Positions 1 through 10,940 are shown, counted from the stretch's first letter. The stretch is 30,324 nt of DNA from Chara braunii (GCA_003427395.1 BFEA01000500.1:539790-570113), one strand, 5' to 3'. Notes: generated by a model not told the origin, from the letters alone. A program made the numbers and translations.

Positions 1-660
1 AAAACAACAAAATGAGCAAGAATCAAAGTAACGATTTACATCCAAGTGGAAAAACGGTGAGAAAGTGAGAGTTGGGTGAGTAGAACTCACCCAAAAGCAT
101 GAATTATCAAGGGGGAAAGTAGCGATTTGCATGGGAGTGAAGAACAAGACTAGTCTAACACTAATCATCATCAAAACACCAAGATGAGCAAGAATAAAAG
201 TTGCGATCTACATCCAAGTGGAAAAATGGAGAAAAAGTGAGAGTTGGGTAAGTAGAACTCACCCAAATGCACGAATTATCAAGAGGGAAAGTGACGATTT
301 ACATGGGAGTGATGAACAAAATTAATCTAACATTAATCATCATTCAAACACCAAGATGAGCAAGCATCAAAGTTGCGATTTACATCCAGGTGGAAAAATG
401 GAGAGAAAGTGAGAGTTGGGTGAGTAGAACTCACTCGAATGCATGAATTATCAAGGGCGAAAGTGGCGATTTACATGGGAGTGAAGAACAAGACTCATCT
501 AGCACTAATCATCATCCAAACATCAAGATGAGCAAGAATCAAAGTTGCGATTTACATCCAAGTGGAAAAATGGAGAGAAAGTGAGAGTTCGGTGAGTAGA
601 ACTCATCCAAATGCATGAATTATCAAAGGGGAAAGTGGCGATTTACATGGGAGTGAAGGG
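1..660. repeat. 172-bp satellite array, about 3.8 copies, truncated by the window edge
   Basis: Copies start at 1, 173, 345 and 517, and the marker ATGAGCAAG recurs at 12, 184, 356 and 528, an exact 172-bp spacing with no indels. Similarity ends near 658-660, in the fourth copy. Each monomer contains GCGATTTACAT twice, about 88 bp apart in a similar context, which suggests an ancestral dimer of ~86-bp half-units. Each monomer also carries an inverted repeat that is perfect in copy 1 (TTGGGTGAGT at 72-81, loop AGA, ACTCACCCAA at 85-94) and decays in the later copies. The monomer is close to nucleosome length, as in many centromeric or heterochromatic satellites; that function is inference. Confidence 0.93.
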
Positions 661-732
661 AAAGCCTATTGAAGGATCATTATTAGTGGGAAGGTTCCCC
701 ACCGTATCCCCTTATGTTTGAGGGGGTTCCTA

Positions 733-955
733 TGAGAGAGAAAGAAGAGGAGAGAGTGGAGAAAGGAAGGAAAGAGAGAGAGGGAGAGAGGAAGAAGTAG
801 ATGGAGGGGAGGATGAAGAAGAGAAGAAAATGAAGAAGAAGAAGAAGGAGAAGAGGAAGAAGAAGAAGAAGGAGAAGAGGAAGAAGAAGAAGAGGATGAA
901 GAAATAGAAGAAGGACAAGAATAAAAAAGAAAAAGAAAAGGAAGAAGAAGAAGAA

Positions 956-987
<32 letters not shown>

Positions 988-1005
988 AGGAGGAGGAGAA
1001 GTCCC
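733..1005. repeat. Polypurine (GA/GAA/GGA) low-complexity tract
   Basis: About 270 bp are almost purely purine on the + strand. The tract starts as GAGA-type sequence and becomes AAG/GAG triplets, ending in a GAA run around 940-985. Long minus-strand open frames here encode only Leu/Phe/Ser-rich protein and are artefacts of the tract. Tracts of this kind can form triplex (H-DNA) structures and are prone to slippage. Confidence 0.9.
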
Positions 1006-1008
1006 TCC

Positions 1009-2240
1009 TGTTCACTCACCTCCTTGGTGTCTTGAGGTGAAGTATCAATCTTGATGAAGTCTCTTCCTCCGTTGGTCAAGCACCCCCTTGGCTATGGCTT
1101 CCTTCCCCTTCAAGCCCTTCTCCCCTTCCTTCTCTCACCTTCTCTAATGCCACAACAAGCTCCTACCTCTAAGGCTATGGAGTCCTTCCCTCTACGAGGG
1201 CTAAGGGGAGTCTCTCTACCCTTGCCTTCTACCTTACAGCCTGGGGGCTATGGCGGATCACCCTCCCCACTACCACTAGCCTCTAGGGCTCTACACTCTA
1301 GCTCCTAATCTCCTCCAAGCATCCAAACTGGCAGGGGTTCCCCTCTCCTCACTCCAAGTGAGCCCAACTTAGTGCGGGCAGCCGAGGTCCGACCCAAATG
1401 GCCATGCCACCCTTCTATGGTATGGCGTGTGGTTGGAGAGAGCAGAAGAGACTAGAATAAGAATAGTTCTCTCGCCCATTTGGTTCTCTTACCCTTTGAC
1501 GTTTAGGCTCTCAGCATGAGGCGCAATTTGAACTCCCCGACTAGAGCTCATTGTCGGAGTTACTTCCGGATGGCCAGCACCGACCCAAGGGATAGGTGCC
1601 TTGATCCTTTAACCCTCATCCTCTTTTAAGAGGAACAGGTCGCGCTGAAATTTTTTCCTTAGAAGGATAGAGGTCTTGGGGTCGCGGTAAGGGCACCGAT
1701 ATCCCCCTCCTGCTGAAGCCAGAGACTAGAGAAAAAGGAAAAATCTTTCTCAATGCAATTTTCATGGTCGGTCCGACGACCGTTCTTCCAAATTGCCTAG
1801 CGTCTCCTGACTCATGCAATTCAATATCAAATTATCATCACTCAATCCAATATTGTTTCTAGCTCTTTCTCATGATTGCTTCTCATGGCTGGTCCAAAAG
1901 CCTTTTATCAATAAGGCCACCTCTCGTGACCGATCCGCTGGTCGCTTCTTCAATAGCTATTTTCCAAGGCCGACATGTTGGCCCAACTTCAATCCTCAGC
2001 TCCCACATTTCCAACATCTCATCCTTATGACTGTCCCAACGGTCTATGCCCTTCTCCTCTTGAGGCCCATCCTTCTTTATCTTGCCCTTCTCTTTCCAAT
2101 GCGTCACTCGCTTCCATTCATCCTCATAACTATTTCAATGATCGACCCACCGGACTTTTTCGTCTCATAGTGCTCATTCCAGCTCTTTCTCAATCAACAT
2201 CTCTCAATCAATTCTTACAGGGGACCCCAGTGCCTATTTC
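1009..2240. other. Non-coding stretch, no gene recognised
   Basis: The sequence is pyrimidine-rich on the + strand from about 1060 to 1310, directly after the polypurine tract. Short open frames exist on both strands but show no recognisable domain. No convincing LTR boundary, tRNA or promoter could be supported. It may be diverged retroelement LTR or internal sequence belonging to the gypsy remnant to the right. Confidence 0.5.
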
Positions 2241-2244
2241 AAAA

Positions 2245-2271
2245 GAAATGACCCTTGTCAGGGGTCATTTC
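2245..2271. repeat. Perfect 10-bp inverted repeat (hairpin)
   Basis: GAAATGACCC at 2245-2254 and GGGTCATTTC at 2262-2271 are exact reverse complements around a 7-nt loop. The hairpin sits just upstream of the 40-bp tandem array that starts at 2279, whose units also contain GGTCATTCC-like sequence, so the two may share an origin. Confidence 0.8.
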
Positions 2272-2278
2272 CGAATAA

Positions 2279-2470
2279 CCTGGTTAGGGTCACACTTTTC
2301 CATTTTCAAGTCGAGCAGCCTGGTTAGGGTCATTCCTTTCCATTCTCAAGTCGAACAGTCTGGTTAGGGTCATTCCTTTCATTCTCAAGTCGAACAGCCT
2401 GGTTAGGGTCATTCCTTTCCATTCTCAAGTCGGTCGGTCTTGTTAAGGTCGTCCTTGTCCATTCCGATGT
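2279..2470. repeat. 40-bp minisatellite with TTAGGG-containing units, about 5 copies
   Basis: Units start at about 2279, 2319, 2359, 2398 and 2438; the third unit is 39 bp because of a one-base deletion. Each begins with a form of CCTGGTTAGGGTCATTCC followed by a CATTCTCAAGTCGAACAG-like half. The last unit is the most diverged. The GGTTAGGGT core resembles telomere repeats but occurs once per 40 bp, so this is not a telomere tract. Confidence 0.9.
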
Positions 2471-2965
2471 TAGCGCCCCAGGGGGTGGGCCTCGAGGACA
2501 CAGATCTCATCTTTGTTTCGGGGGTTGGAAGGTGGACATCTTCTTGGGTTTTTATGCATGCTTTTTCCTTTGTCCTTTGTCAACATCATTCACTTATCCA
2601 TTCATATAGCCGACTTAGCGTCTAGTGCTCAAGTTGAGGCTCGTAGCCCCAAGCAGCACTAGCCTGCACGGTCGTTCAACCATAGCGAGGGGGGTGTGCA
2701 TCATCACTGTTTTCTCTCTTCCTGACTTCTCGCCTCTTGCTGCACTGAAGTTGTTTGTAACTGGTTGGATAAGGGTCCTAGGAAAGAAACTTCTTCATGA
2801 CTCTTTACCCATAGGTCCCCTAACCTTTTTGAGAAACTTATGTCATAACTCGTTCGACCGAGGGTCAACTGTACATTTTACAAAACATTATGTCATAACT
2901 TCCTCAATCTTACCAATCCTCTCCCCTTTCGTTTTCCCAAAATAGACTCAACCATTCACATGTCT

Positions 2966-3390
2966 CGTCTCAATCTCATCGATCCCCAAGTTTTCCGAAG
3001 GTGCAAGTCCTTATGCAAAGTAGCCTTAGCTACTCGATGCTTTCCATTTCGACGAGCAGTCCTGTTGCATTTTGCTTCTAGGAATTCAAATTGTAAGAAC
3101 AACCTCACAGTCTTGTCTCATCTAAGTACTCCTTTTCCCTTTGCTTTCCCTGAACAAAGTCGGTCTTCCACGGCTCTAGTCTCAAACTCATTGATCCTCA
3201 AATTCTTCTGAAGAAGCAAGTATTCATGCAAAGTAGCATTAGCTACCCAACCCTTAGTCATTTGTAGACCAGAAAGTCATCCCATTGCGGGTTATTTCTA
3301 GAAATTCAAATGCAAAAATTAACATCATAGTCTTGCCTGTCCCGGCTATCGTTTCCTTCTCCCTTTTTTTTTTTTTGAGTATAGCTACTC
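2966..3390. repeat. Degenerate ~213-bp tandem duplication
   Basis: The segment 2966-3175 is repeated at about 3178-3390. Matched landmarks are ATGCAAAGTAGC at 3013 and 3226, TTAGCTAC shortly after each, TTCTAG(G/A)AATTCAAAT in both, and CAGTCTTG/TAGTCTTGCC near the ends. Similarity is moderate with small indels, so the duplication is old. No protein is supported here. Confidence 0.75.
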
Positions 3391-4036
3391 CCTTTTACGT
3401 CCACTGTCCCCTTGTTGCTCAGTCGCCTTTTGTTGGGTCTGCCCTGCCCGAGCATCCAGTTCCTTTTGAATCCTTCTTTTCGTCCTTTGTAAGTCGACGA
3501 GCGTCCTTCCATGAGGAAGGTTGTCGATGTTATCTTTTCCCCCCAGCTCAGTTTTTCCTATGCTTACAATGCTCAATCGACTAGTCAAACCAGTAGTTAC
3601 ACGTTGGCCCAAACTCTCATATCCATTTGTCATTCTCATCCTCCTAATCCTCATCCCTTGATCGTACTTCTTCCATTGACGTTGTAACCTCTTCGGCCTC
3701 CTCCCCACTGGTGATGTTTATGATCTCGTTGGGTTCTTCCTCATTCTCATCACTGCTGCCATCTCGAATGAGGCTACACTCTCCCTCCCGTTCCTCTGGC
3801 TCATGAGGGTGAGGCCTTTCATCACATACATCATCATTCCCTACATGCTCTTCCCCACTTTCGACGTCCTCCCTGATAGGGCTCTCGCTCTCCTCCTTGC
3901 CCGCCTTCTGCCCTTTTCCTGGGCTCGCATTCTCCCCTTCGCTTTCACTCTCAGATGGGACATATACCCTTTCCCCTTCTCCAAGAGGTGAGGGCCCCCT
4001 GGTTCCCTGCTTTCTTCCTCCCCTTCCTACGACCAA
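3385..4036 (-). pseudogene. Unidentified acidic-then-basic protein region (possible retroelement accessory or gag ORF)
   Basis: Two overlapping minus-strand frames read as one protein-like region broken by a frameshift near 3650-3700. The first (4036 to 3644, 130 aa) is strongly acidic, with Ser/Glu runs such as PSESESEGE and a Glu-rich tail. The second (3708 to 3385, 107 aa) is basic and helix-prone, ending in a Lys/Arg/Gln-rich stretch. The bias looks like real disordered protein rather than a low-complexity DNA artefact, because the DNA itself is not repetitive. It lies downstream, in the same orientation, of the gypsy integrase remnant, so it may be an additional 3' ORF of that element or the gag start of another copy. 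No conserved domain was recognised and the function is unknown. Confidence 0.4.
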
Positions 4037-4361
4037 GTTGAATCAAATCCCATGTACAACTTTCTCTTTTTGGTACTTGGTTCCCCGGTTGGTCTTCACC
4101 CTTATTCCCCGCTGGGCCTGTTGATGAAATTGCAGTTTTTTCATTCCCGAATTCCATTTTTATCTTTCTTAGTGCTTTCTTTTTCCCTGGTCCTGTGCAT
4201 ACATAACAACCAAAGAAAAAAAAAAGAAAAAAAAAAACAGCAGCCCTCATATACACGCATTCTCTCCCACTCTCATTGCGAATTTGTAGGTTTTGCTTCC
4301 CAGAACCCTTGCTTAATCCCGTATGATTGGTATCCCTCTCAAAGTGACATCGTAGGCGGAC

Positions 4362-4464
4362 GCTCCCATTACCCCACAGAAACTATGATACATTTCCCCA
4401 ACACATAGATACCCCATGTAGACACTCCCACCATTACCCCACAAAAACTATGATACATTGCCGC
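4362..4464. repeat. 65-bp-spaced direct repeat
   Basis: A ~33-bp segment beginning CATTACCCCACA and running through AAACTATGATACATT occurs at 4367-4400 and again at 4432-4464, with only a few differences. The offset is 65 bp. It lies between the unknown frames on the left and the integrase C-terminus on the right. Confidence 0.85.
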
Positions 4465-4611
4465 AGAGCTCCCAACCCCATCCGTATTCAACCCAAGCAG
4501 TCACCTCCTGCCCCAGAAAAAGGAGAAGACACAAAAAAAAACCACCACCTCTGTAGTCATTATCATTTCCGCAGAGGGATGGTACAAGAGTATGGTCCAG
4601 CTGCCTGCTTT

Positions 4612-6496
4612 TCAAGCCGTCAAGTCCTCTGTTTCCTTGTCCTTGGCTTCTTGCAACCATTGCTCCACTACATCCCGGCTTAGGAACCTGACCAACCTCT
4701 GTCCCGGGAATAGACCTTTTATTCCAGTACCATCAAGATCCTCAAGTTCGAAGGTGTTCAGCCTCACCCGCTTAGCGACTCGGTAGGGGCCTTTGAATCT
4801 TCTTCCCAGTTGTCCAGACCACGTGCTTTCAAGGGCCGACTTCCTAACTAGTACCATTTCCCCTGCCCGGAGTAGCTCCTTCCCGATGTTTTTGACATGG
4901 TCCCATCTTGTGTTGTCCCTCATTCGGCTATCCATCACTCGCTTAACAACTTCCTCCAGGGCCTTCTCTTTTCTAAGGACTTGTTGACATCGTGCCTCGA
5001 TTACTTCTTCTGTGGACATGCGCGGATTGTCATCTAGCCTATTCCAGGTGGGTACCAATGCCTCCACCTATAAATCAATCTCCCTTCCATACCAGAGTTT
5101 TGTCGGAATGCATCCCGTCGTTCTTTTCGGCGTCATGCTTTTTTAGAAGACTGCTTGCTTAAGGTACTAGAGCCAATTCCCCAGGTCGTCTGCTGCCAAT
5201 TTAGCAATTGTGTTTTCCAAGGTCTGGTATCTCCTTCCTACAGACGCGTTGGCCTCAGGATGATACGGCTCGATGATCTTGATAGGCACGCATAGCATCT
5301 TAAGCTTGCCTAAAACTTCCTGGTTTACGGACTTCGTCCCATTATCCGCTATGAACCTCCGAATGAAGGGGTGCCTCAGGTAAAAATCTTCTATCCAGTC
5401 GGCTACTCTCTTCCCCGTCTTTCTTTTAAGCGTCATCGCCTCTACGTAACCACTCAGGTTATCTCTTGCATCCAAGATATACCTGTACCCGTCTGTTGAT
5501 ACAGGCGTGAACGCAAAATCGAGATGGACTAGATGCCCCGGCTCCAGCACCCGAGTAGGTCTAAGCGGCTCAAACACACGCGCGGAGCTTCTTTCTTGGC
5601 AAATTAGGCACGTTTGATAGTAAATGGTCGCCATACCCGTCATGCCTGGCCAGAAGTAAAGCAGCGCGATTTTTGCAAGAGTCTCTTTCGATGACCGGTG
5701 CCCTCAGGCTAGTCCGTCATGCATTGGTTGTATTATGTGCAACTTCCTAGACCTTCCGCACAAAACCCGCCTAAGTGTGATTCCTTCTTCCCTCTTGAAC
5801 AGGTGGTCTTTCCTCAGAACATACTTTTCAACTTCCTCCCTTACATTGGGGCAGACTTCCATAGGTTGTTTGTTCCCTACAAGTAACACGCCATTCTCTC
5901 AAAAGATGTCGTCGTACATTTGTACGAGGACAAATTATTCTCCCTCCTGGTGCGTATCTCGCTTTTTCTGCGCCTGACTTACTAAATACTGCAATTCCTT
6001 TCGTGTCCAAGACTCAACTAGGCACATCACGCCGTCCCGACCTCCTTCAACGGCCATTGCCGTCAACTCCTCTTTCGAACTTATTATTGACCCCCACGAA
6101 GCATTCTCATCTTTGCGACTAAAGGTGGTGCCTCGTCCTTTCCTGAGTTCTGCAACTACGACAGCCGTCCCTCTTTCCAAAATTTGGATCAGCAATTGCG
6201 TTGGCGTGCAGGCGGGACTCGTCGGTCCCTCCCTCATATTCCAAGAAGGCATCGATTGCCTCCGCATCCTCTATGCAATCCGGTATGATGCAGACCCGAC
6301 TCAATCCGTCTGCTTTGTTTCAGAGCCCCGGAATCTGCTCGATCTTATAATCGAACTGTCAGATAAAGCCTATTCATCTCCCCACGATCGGATCTATAGG
6401 CTTATAGTTCTTTAGTGTCACTGCGACATTGGTCGGATCTATCCTCAAGATAAACCGTCTTCCGAATAGATACGCTTGAAAGGTCTTCAGACAATG
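4612..6496 (-). pseudogene. Ty3/gypsy-type retrotransposon pol remnant (RNase H end, zinc-binding domain, integrase)
   Basis: Reading leftwards from 6496: the end of an RNase H-like domain with a connector (HCLKTFQAYLFGRRF, then ADGLSRV); a zinc-binding domain with HDGLA/GHRSS and CLIC (H2C2 type, about 5720-5590); an integrase core (5643-5167) with Asp in HLDFAF (5518-5520) and in ADNGTK (5344-5346); and a C-terminal domain (5067-4612) with RRFKGPYRV and FELEDLDGTGIKG. The third catalytic residue, Glu of the DDE triad, is replaced by Gly at 5236-5238 in the YHPEAN..V(G)R context. Nine in-frame stops (6374, 6359, 6320, 5935, 5899, 5704, 5167, 5143, 5068) and a frameshift near 6182 disable it. 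The reverse transcriptase and gag sides are missing: similarity stops at about 6500, before LINE-A. Family assignment is by motif; activity is excluded. Confidence 0.9.
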
Positions 6497-6647
6497 TCGG
6501 ATGACTGACCTCCTTTTTGAATTAAGAGTATCATCGTGCTGCCGAATTCAATGTCCTGCTTTCGAACCTAATTCCTACAAATCCTAGATGTCTCTTAGTT
6601 GGATCACTCTCTTCTCCACCCAATAACTCCCAAACGAGTCAACGTTC

Positions 6648-8941
6648 CTATCTGCCATTAAGCTTACTCAAGCTTACTCCATTGCCTCCCTTGATAAAGG
6701 GGTTTTCAAACAACATCTGGTTCAGTATCTGAGCTTTCGTCTTTGGTTCCTCCAGTAGGTGTGGTTTCAATCTGACCCAGGCGTGTAGTATGTTTTTCCA
6801 CACCTTGGATTTTATGTGTCTGCGGCAAAAGGAGTCTATCAACAGACATAGCCACACATGATCTGGATGAGCCAAAACCCATTCTTTTGCAAGCACATAT
6901 TCTGCCACCAGTTTTCAAAACTTACGTCTTGCTTCCAACATCGCTTGGATAAGCCACTTGATCAGGAGTGCCAAGTTCTGCTGTCTTGGGTCAAGGACAC
7001 CCAATCCCCCCTGGTCTCTGGGAAAGGCTACAGTTTTCCATGCCGCCTTTGTTAGATGTCCTCGTTGATCTGTCGTTGCTGGTTTCCACAAATGCATTCC
7101 TGCCACCTCCCTCCTTTTTATCCCCAAGATCTCCAAGGCGTGAATGGTAGAGAGAATGTTGTCGAAGATAAACCTCCCTTTAACGAAGGCCCCTGGTTCC
7201 TTCCCCACCAGGTCAAGCAGTGTTTCTGCCAGTCTAATGGTGAGGGCCTTGGCCAAGATTTTATAGGCCACATTAAGGACAGAAATCGGTCTATAGTTTC
7301 GCATGTCCTTCTTATCCCTTTTTTTGTATAGTAGGGAAATTCCTCCTTTTAGCCAACCTCTGGGAAGGCGGCCTGTGGAAAGAGTGTTGTTAAAGATTAA
7401 GCACATGAAGGGGGAAAAGTTGTCCCATGCTGATAGATACAATTTCACTAGTAGCCCATCCAACCCATGGACATTTACCTTTCGCCATCTAGCAGGCCGC
7501 CTTACGCAGTTCTTCCTGGAAAAAAATGGCATCTAACATTGTCTTGGTCGCCTTAGGGATCTGTGTGTGCAGACCATTCCAAAAGTTGGAAACCAGGGAC
7601 AAGTCAAAATGTTGTATCAAAAGGTCTCGTAGTATAGTGACTAAGTCTCTAAGGTAATATATAGCGTATCTGCACATTTCCTCAGTGTTCGTAGCTACAG
7701 GCGCCTGTAAGTGGAATGGGTGCTCCAGTTCTCTCAACGGAGGCTTTGCTTATTTGAGGATCAGCGTACGAAAGGTGAGCTTCATCATTCTGTCATGTCC
7801 TACCAGCCCTCTTAATTTCAACCAATTTGTCCATTCTTGTTGTCTTTGAACCTCTAGTGATTCCAGCAGTGCTAAGCCTACTTTCCGTTTCTCTGCCCAG
7901 TAGAAGTCCGAAAAGATATTTCCCCCCATCTTCCTTTTTGCCTCTTGGATAGATCACTGCGTTCATTTTTCCTTCCAGTTCCTGTTTGTCGCTTTCATGC
8001 GGGAGAAGTTTTTCAGTGTAGCTGTAATAATCCCCAAACTCGTTTCTGCCCAGTCTTATTCATGTCCGAACAGATCCTTCACCTGCATCCACCGAGACAT
8101 CTGGGTCTTCACCCACTCAGGGATGCCCTTATCTTTTAAAATATTCACATTTAGTCAAAAAGGCGGTCGGATTTTATCGAATTGTTCTTTACTTAAGACA
8201 TCCATGTAGACCGGATAATGGTCTGACATGGAGGCCCACATTAGGACACAGCCCATGCATCTATCCCAGGCATCGCCCCGGGCTAGGAAAAAATCCAGCC
8301 TTTTCCTAGGTCATCGAGTCAAGTTGTCCCGTCAAGGACCGAACCAAGTGTAGCCTGACGAATCTGGATTAAGTATTTTGTACACGTCCTCCAAACCCTG
8401 GGACTCTGCAAAATGAAGAAAGCATAAGTGTGTCCGCACGTAATGGTGCTGGGTTCAGGCTATCAAGGCCTGGGTTAAAGACTGCATTTCAATCCCCCGC
8501 TAAGATGTGGTTTTCCACATCAGGGAGGACCGTAGGTATGGGGGTCAGGAAGTTCGTGCGATCTTTGTACTCTACTGGAGCATACACAGACCCCACGGCC
8601 CAGTCCTCCTCCCCTATTGCTCTCTTTACCCAAACCCATCTCTACCCCCCGGGTGGCAGAATGAATCTAAGACCTCAATTTCCAGGTTTGCATTATTTAG
8701 TACCGCGACACCACTCTTTAAACCATCGGCCGATGCCCAGAATTGCGGGCCTGGCCACCAGTTATTACACTGGTTGATCTTTTCCACATCCATTTTAGCT
8801 TCTTGTAAGCACAGGATATGGACGTCCATCGTCCGGTGAATGAGCCCAGGATTTTAGTCTGGGTTTTTTCTCTTTGTGGGTTCTGTCTCCCAAGCCCCTA
8901 ACATTCCAACTAGCAATCCTGATCCTATTCGGCAGGACCAT
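6648..8941 (-). pseudogene. LINE-A ORF2 remnant: endonuclease plus reverse transcriptase with its catalytic core deleted
   Basis: This is an L1-like non-LTR retrotransposon ORF2. A good start is the ATG at 8941, shortly before RIASWNVRGLGD, the N-terminal motif of an APE-type endonuclease. It continues with HILCLQEAK (about 8820) and the catalytic SDHYPV (8218-8226). A linker follows, then the RT fingers with a YRPISVLNVAYKILAK motif and GAFVKGRFIF. At about 7130-7090 the text jumps from HALEI to LWKP, skipping roughly 250 codons present in LINE-B, including the palm Asp residues. The thumb/C-terminal part then continues with GGLGVLDP (to about 6915) and, after a TGA at 6915-6917 in the same frame, LFENPFI to 6648. 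Other damage: several endonuclease frameshifts, a TAA just upstream of 7737, a TAG at 7489 and a frameshift near 7465. It is non-autonomous and dead. Confidence 0.88.
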
Positions 8942-10339
8942 TAGTCTGGTCACTGCCGCTGGATCCTTGGATGCGGGTTGCAACATTCGGTTGTGGAAGA
9001 GGGAGAACTTCCTTCACAAGATCTTGAATGCATAATTGGCGGGAGAATTCCTCTGCTTCTATTAGTTCCTGGGCTTCTGCCAGATTTAGCCAATCTGCCA
9101 CGTCCTGGGCTGTCAGGTGTGAACCAATATGAATGTTTTTGAGTTGGTCCGAACCTGGCTGCAGGAACAATTCCAGAGATAGCCACTGGAAAGGGAGCTG
9201 GTCCCATTGGTCGTGTGTGCCTGATAATGAGATAAAGTCCAAGAAAGCAATGTACATCAGCGCCCAAGTCGATGATATGCCTGCCCATTTTGGGCAGGGG
9301 GAGGATAGATACCGTGCCTGAGTCCCTGAGGACTGCCGAACAGATCAGCTCGGCAGCCTGTGATTCTGTTGGGGGGCCTTTCACTGCTATGGACGGTAAT
9401 TCCACGAACCCCTCTGACCCCCGTCTCGTCAGCACGACCGTACCTGTGAGAGCTTTCGTGCAGATTAGTGGGACAAAAAGTTCTAACTTTTTCTGCTTCT
9501 TGTCTTTGCGAGTGAGTGTCCGCATGGGAGCACCAAAACTTATTTCCGGCTTAGATTGCTGTTGTACCGTCGGACGTTTCCTCTGTTCTACTGGTGCAAA
9601 GGAATCGTCTGTCGTGGACATGCAGCAGAACTCGCTAGGGACCGCTTGACCATCATTTGACCGGACCCTCTTCGATGGGAAGGACTGTCCCCCTTGTAAC
9701 CCTGGGTTATTTTTCTTTTCTGCTCTTTTGGGTCCTTTCTTTTTTTCCTTGGCCAGAGTCCAATTTGTTTAAACGTTGCAGAGCATGGACGCAGCCTTCC
9801 GTACCTCCTCCGAAACCGCTCCACTGGCCTGGCCATCCTCCTCGTCCATGCCAAGGGGGAGCTGATCCGGCTCAGGCTCTGGCTCCAGGAGGGATAGTGT
9901 GGGCTGCTGATCCTTCGGACTTGTGTCTGCCTGGTCAGAACCCACCGCGGCCTTAACAATCTAGTCTTTTAACCCGTCGAACAGGTCACCTGCTGGGGGC
10001 TGAGGCAGAGGCAGTTCCCCTGTCAAACCCCCTCCTGAATGTTCCGATGTGAGGGCCCAATTAGACCCTAATCTCACTTAAGCACCTAAGCGCCGCCGGA
10101 GCGGCACTTAGCTGACCCTTCAGACCTGTGTCTACCAGGTCAAAACCCACCGCGGACTTAGTAGTCTTGTCTTTTAGATTGTAGAACAGATCATCTGCTG
10201 GGGACTGAGGCAGAGGCAATTCCCCTGTGGAACCCCCTCCTGAATGTTCATGTGGCTGTTCTGTGATCTTAACTGAGTCATCCGCTTTGGGCTCCTCCTC
10301 AATTTTCATATCTATTTCTATTGGCGTGTCCTTCCTCAT
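8942..10339 (-). pseudogene. LINE-A ORF1 / 5' region (degraded)
   Basis: Upstream of the endonuclease start lies a set of overlapping minus-strand frames that look like degraded protein: 10339-10061 (acidic, with Pro-Leu-Pro stretches), 9959-9588 (basic), 9621-8950 and 9257-8925. The position, immediately 5' of ORF2 in an L1-like element, is where the gag-like ORF1 belongs. I could not align it confidently with LINE-B ORF1, so the call rests mainly on position. An internal direct duplication (9912-10044 and 10117-10249) and multiple frame changes show that it is not intact. Confidence 0.5.
9912..10249. repeat. 133-bp direct duplication at 205-bp spacing
   Basis: The segment 9912-10044 is repeated at 10117-10249 without indels at an exact 205-bp offset. 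Shared landmarks are CCTTC(G/A)GAC, CCACCGCGG, CTGAGGCAGAGGCA and CCCCCTCCTGAATGTTC. The spacer contains a near-perfect hairpin: TAAGCGCCGC at 10087-10096, loop CGGA, and GCGGCACTTA at 10101-10110, with one mismatch. Confidence 0.9.
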
Positions 10340-10862
10340 TTTCTAGCTCCTCTCGCCCCTTTTGTCCCTGTTCAATCGTCTTCTCCTTCTCATTCTCCTT
10401 TATGCCCCCATCGCCTTCCCCTTTACAATATTCATCTTCTCTCAGCAGTGTTGCATCTTGTATTGCAACGGTGGGTGGGGATGGTTTCTTGTCCTCTCCG
10501 AGAGGCGAACTCGCTCCCTGGCAGGCTTGTTAGCAGTGTGGCGAGGGCATTTTGCACACCAGGGCGCCCCCTGAGCCAAACGCTGCTGGATTGAAGTTAT
10601 AACGACAGACAGAGGGGATTGCTGATTTAATGGAGTGCTGGGACCTTCAATTCTCCTCAGACTGTTTAATCGCTGGCCTCCTGTTGCTATCGGCCATGCG
10701 TGTCAAGATGCGCATGGCTGGACTGAATTCTCCGACTCCTCTTGTCTTCATGCAGGCGCTGTCGTGACATCTGTCACGTACCGAGATGTAAATGGCTTGA
10801 GCGAATCTCCTTATACCTTCCGTCCTCATTGGGATGTTGTGACGAGGATGTTTGTTTCACAG

Positions 10863-10864
<2 letters not shown>

Positions 10865-10940
<76 letters not shown>
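10865..10940. repeat. (GA)38 microsatellite
   Basis: A perfect GA dinucleotide tract of 76 bp on the + strand. A shorter related tract lies at 11070-11088 after GGCGAGAGCG. Confidence 0.98.

Noticed and set aside
1-660. CRISPR array
   Set aside because: The period is 172 bp and the whole unit is repeated with no unique spacers, so it is a satellite in eukaryotic DNA.
666-1079. Long minus-strand open frames rich in Leu, Phe and Ser
   Set aside because: They are translations of the polypurine tract; all frames stay open because the triplet repeats contain no stops.
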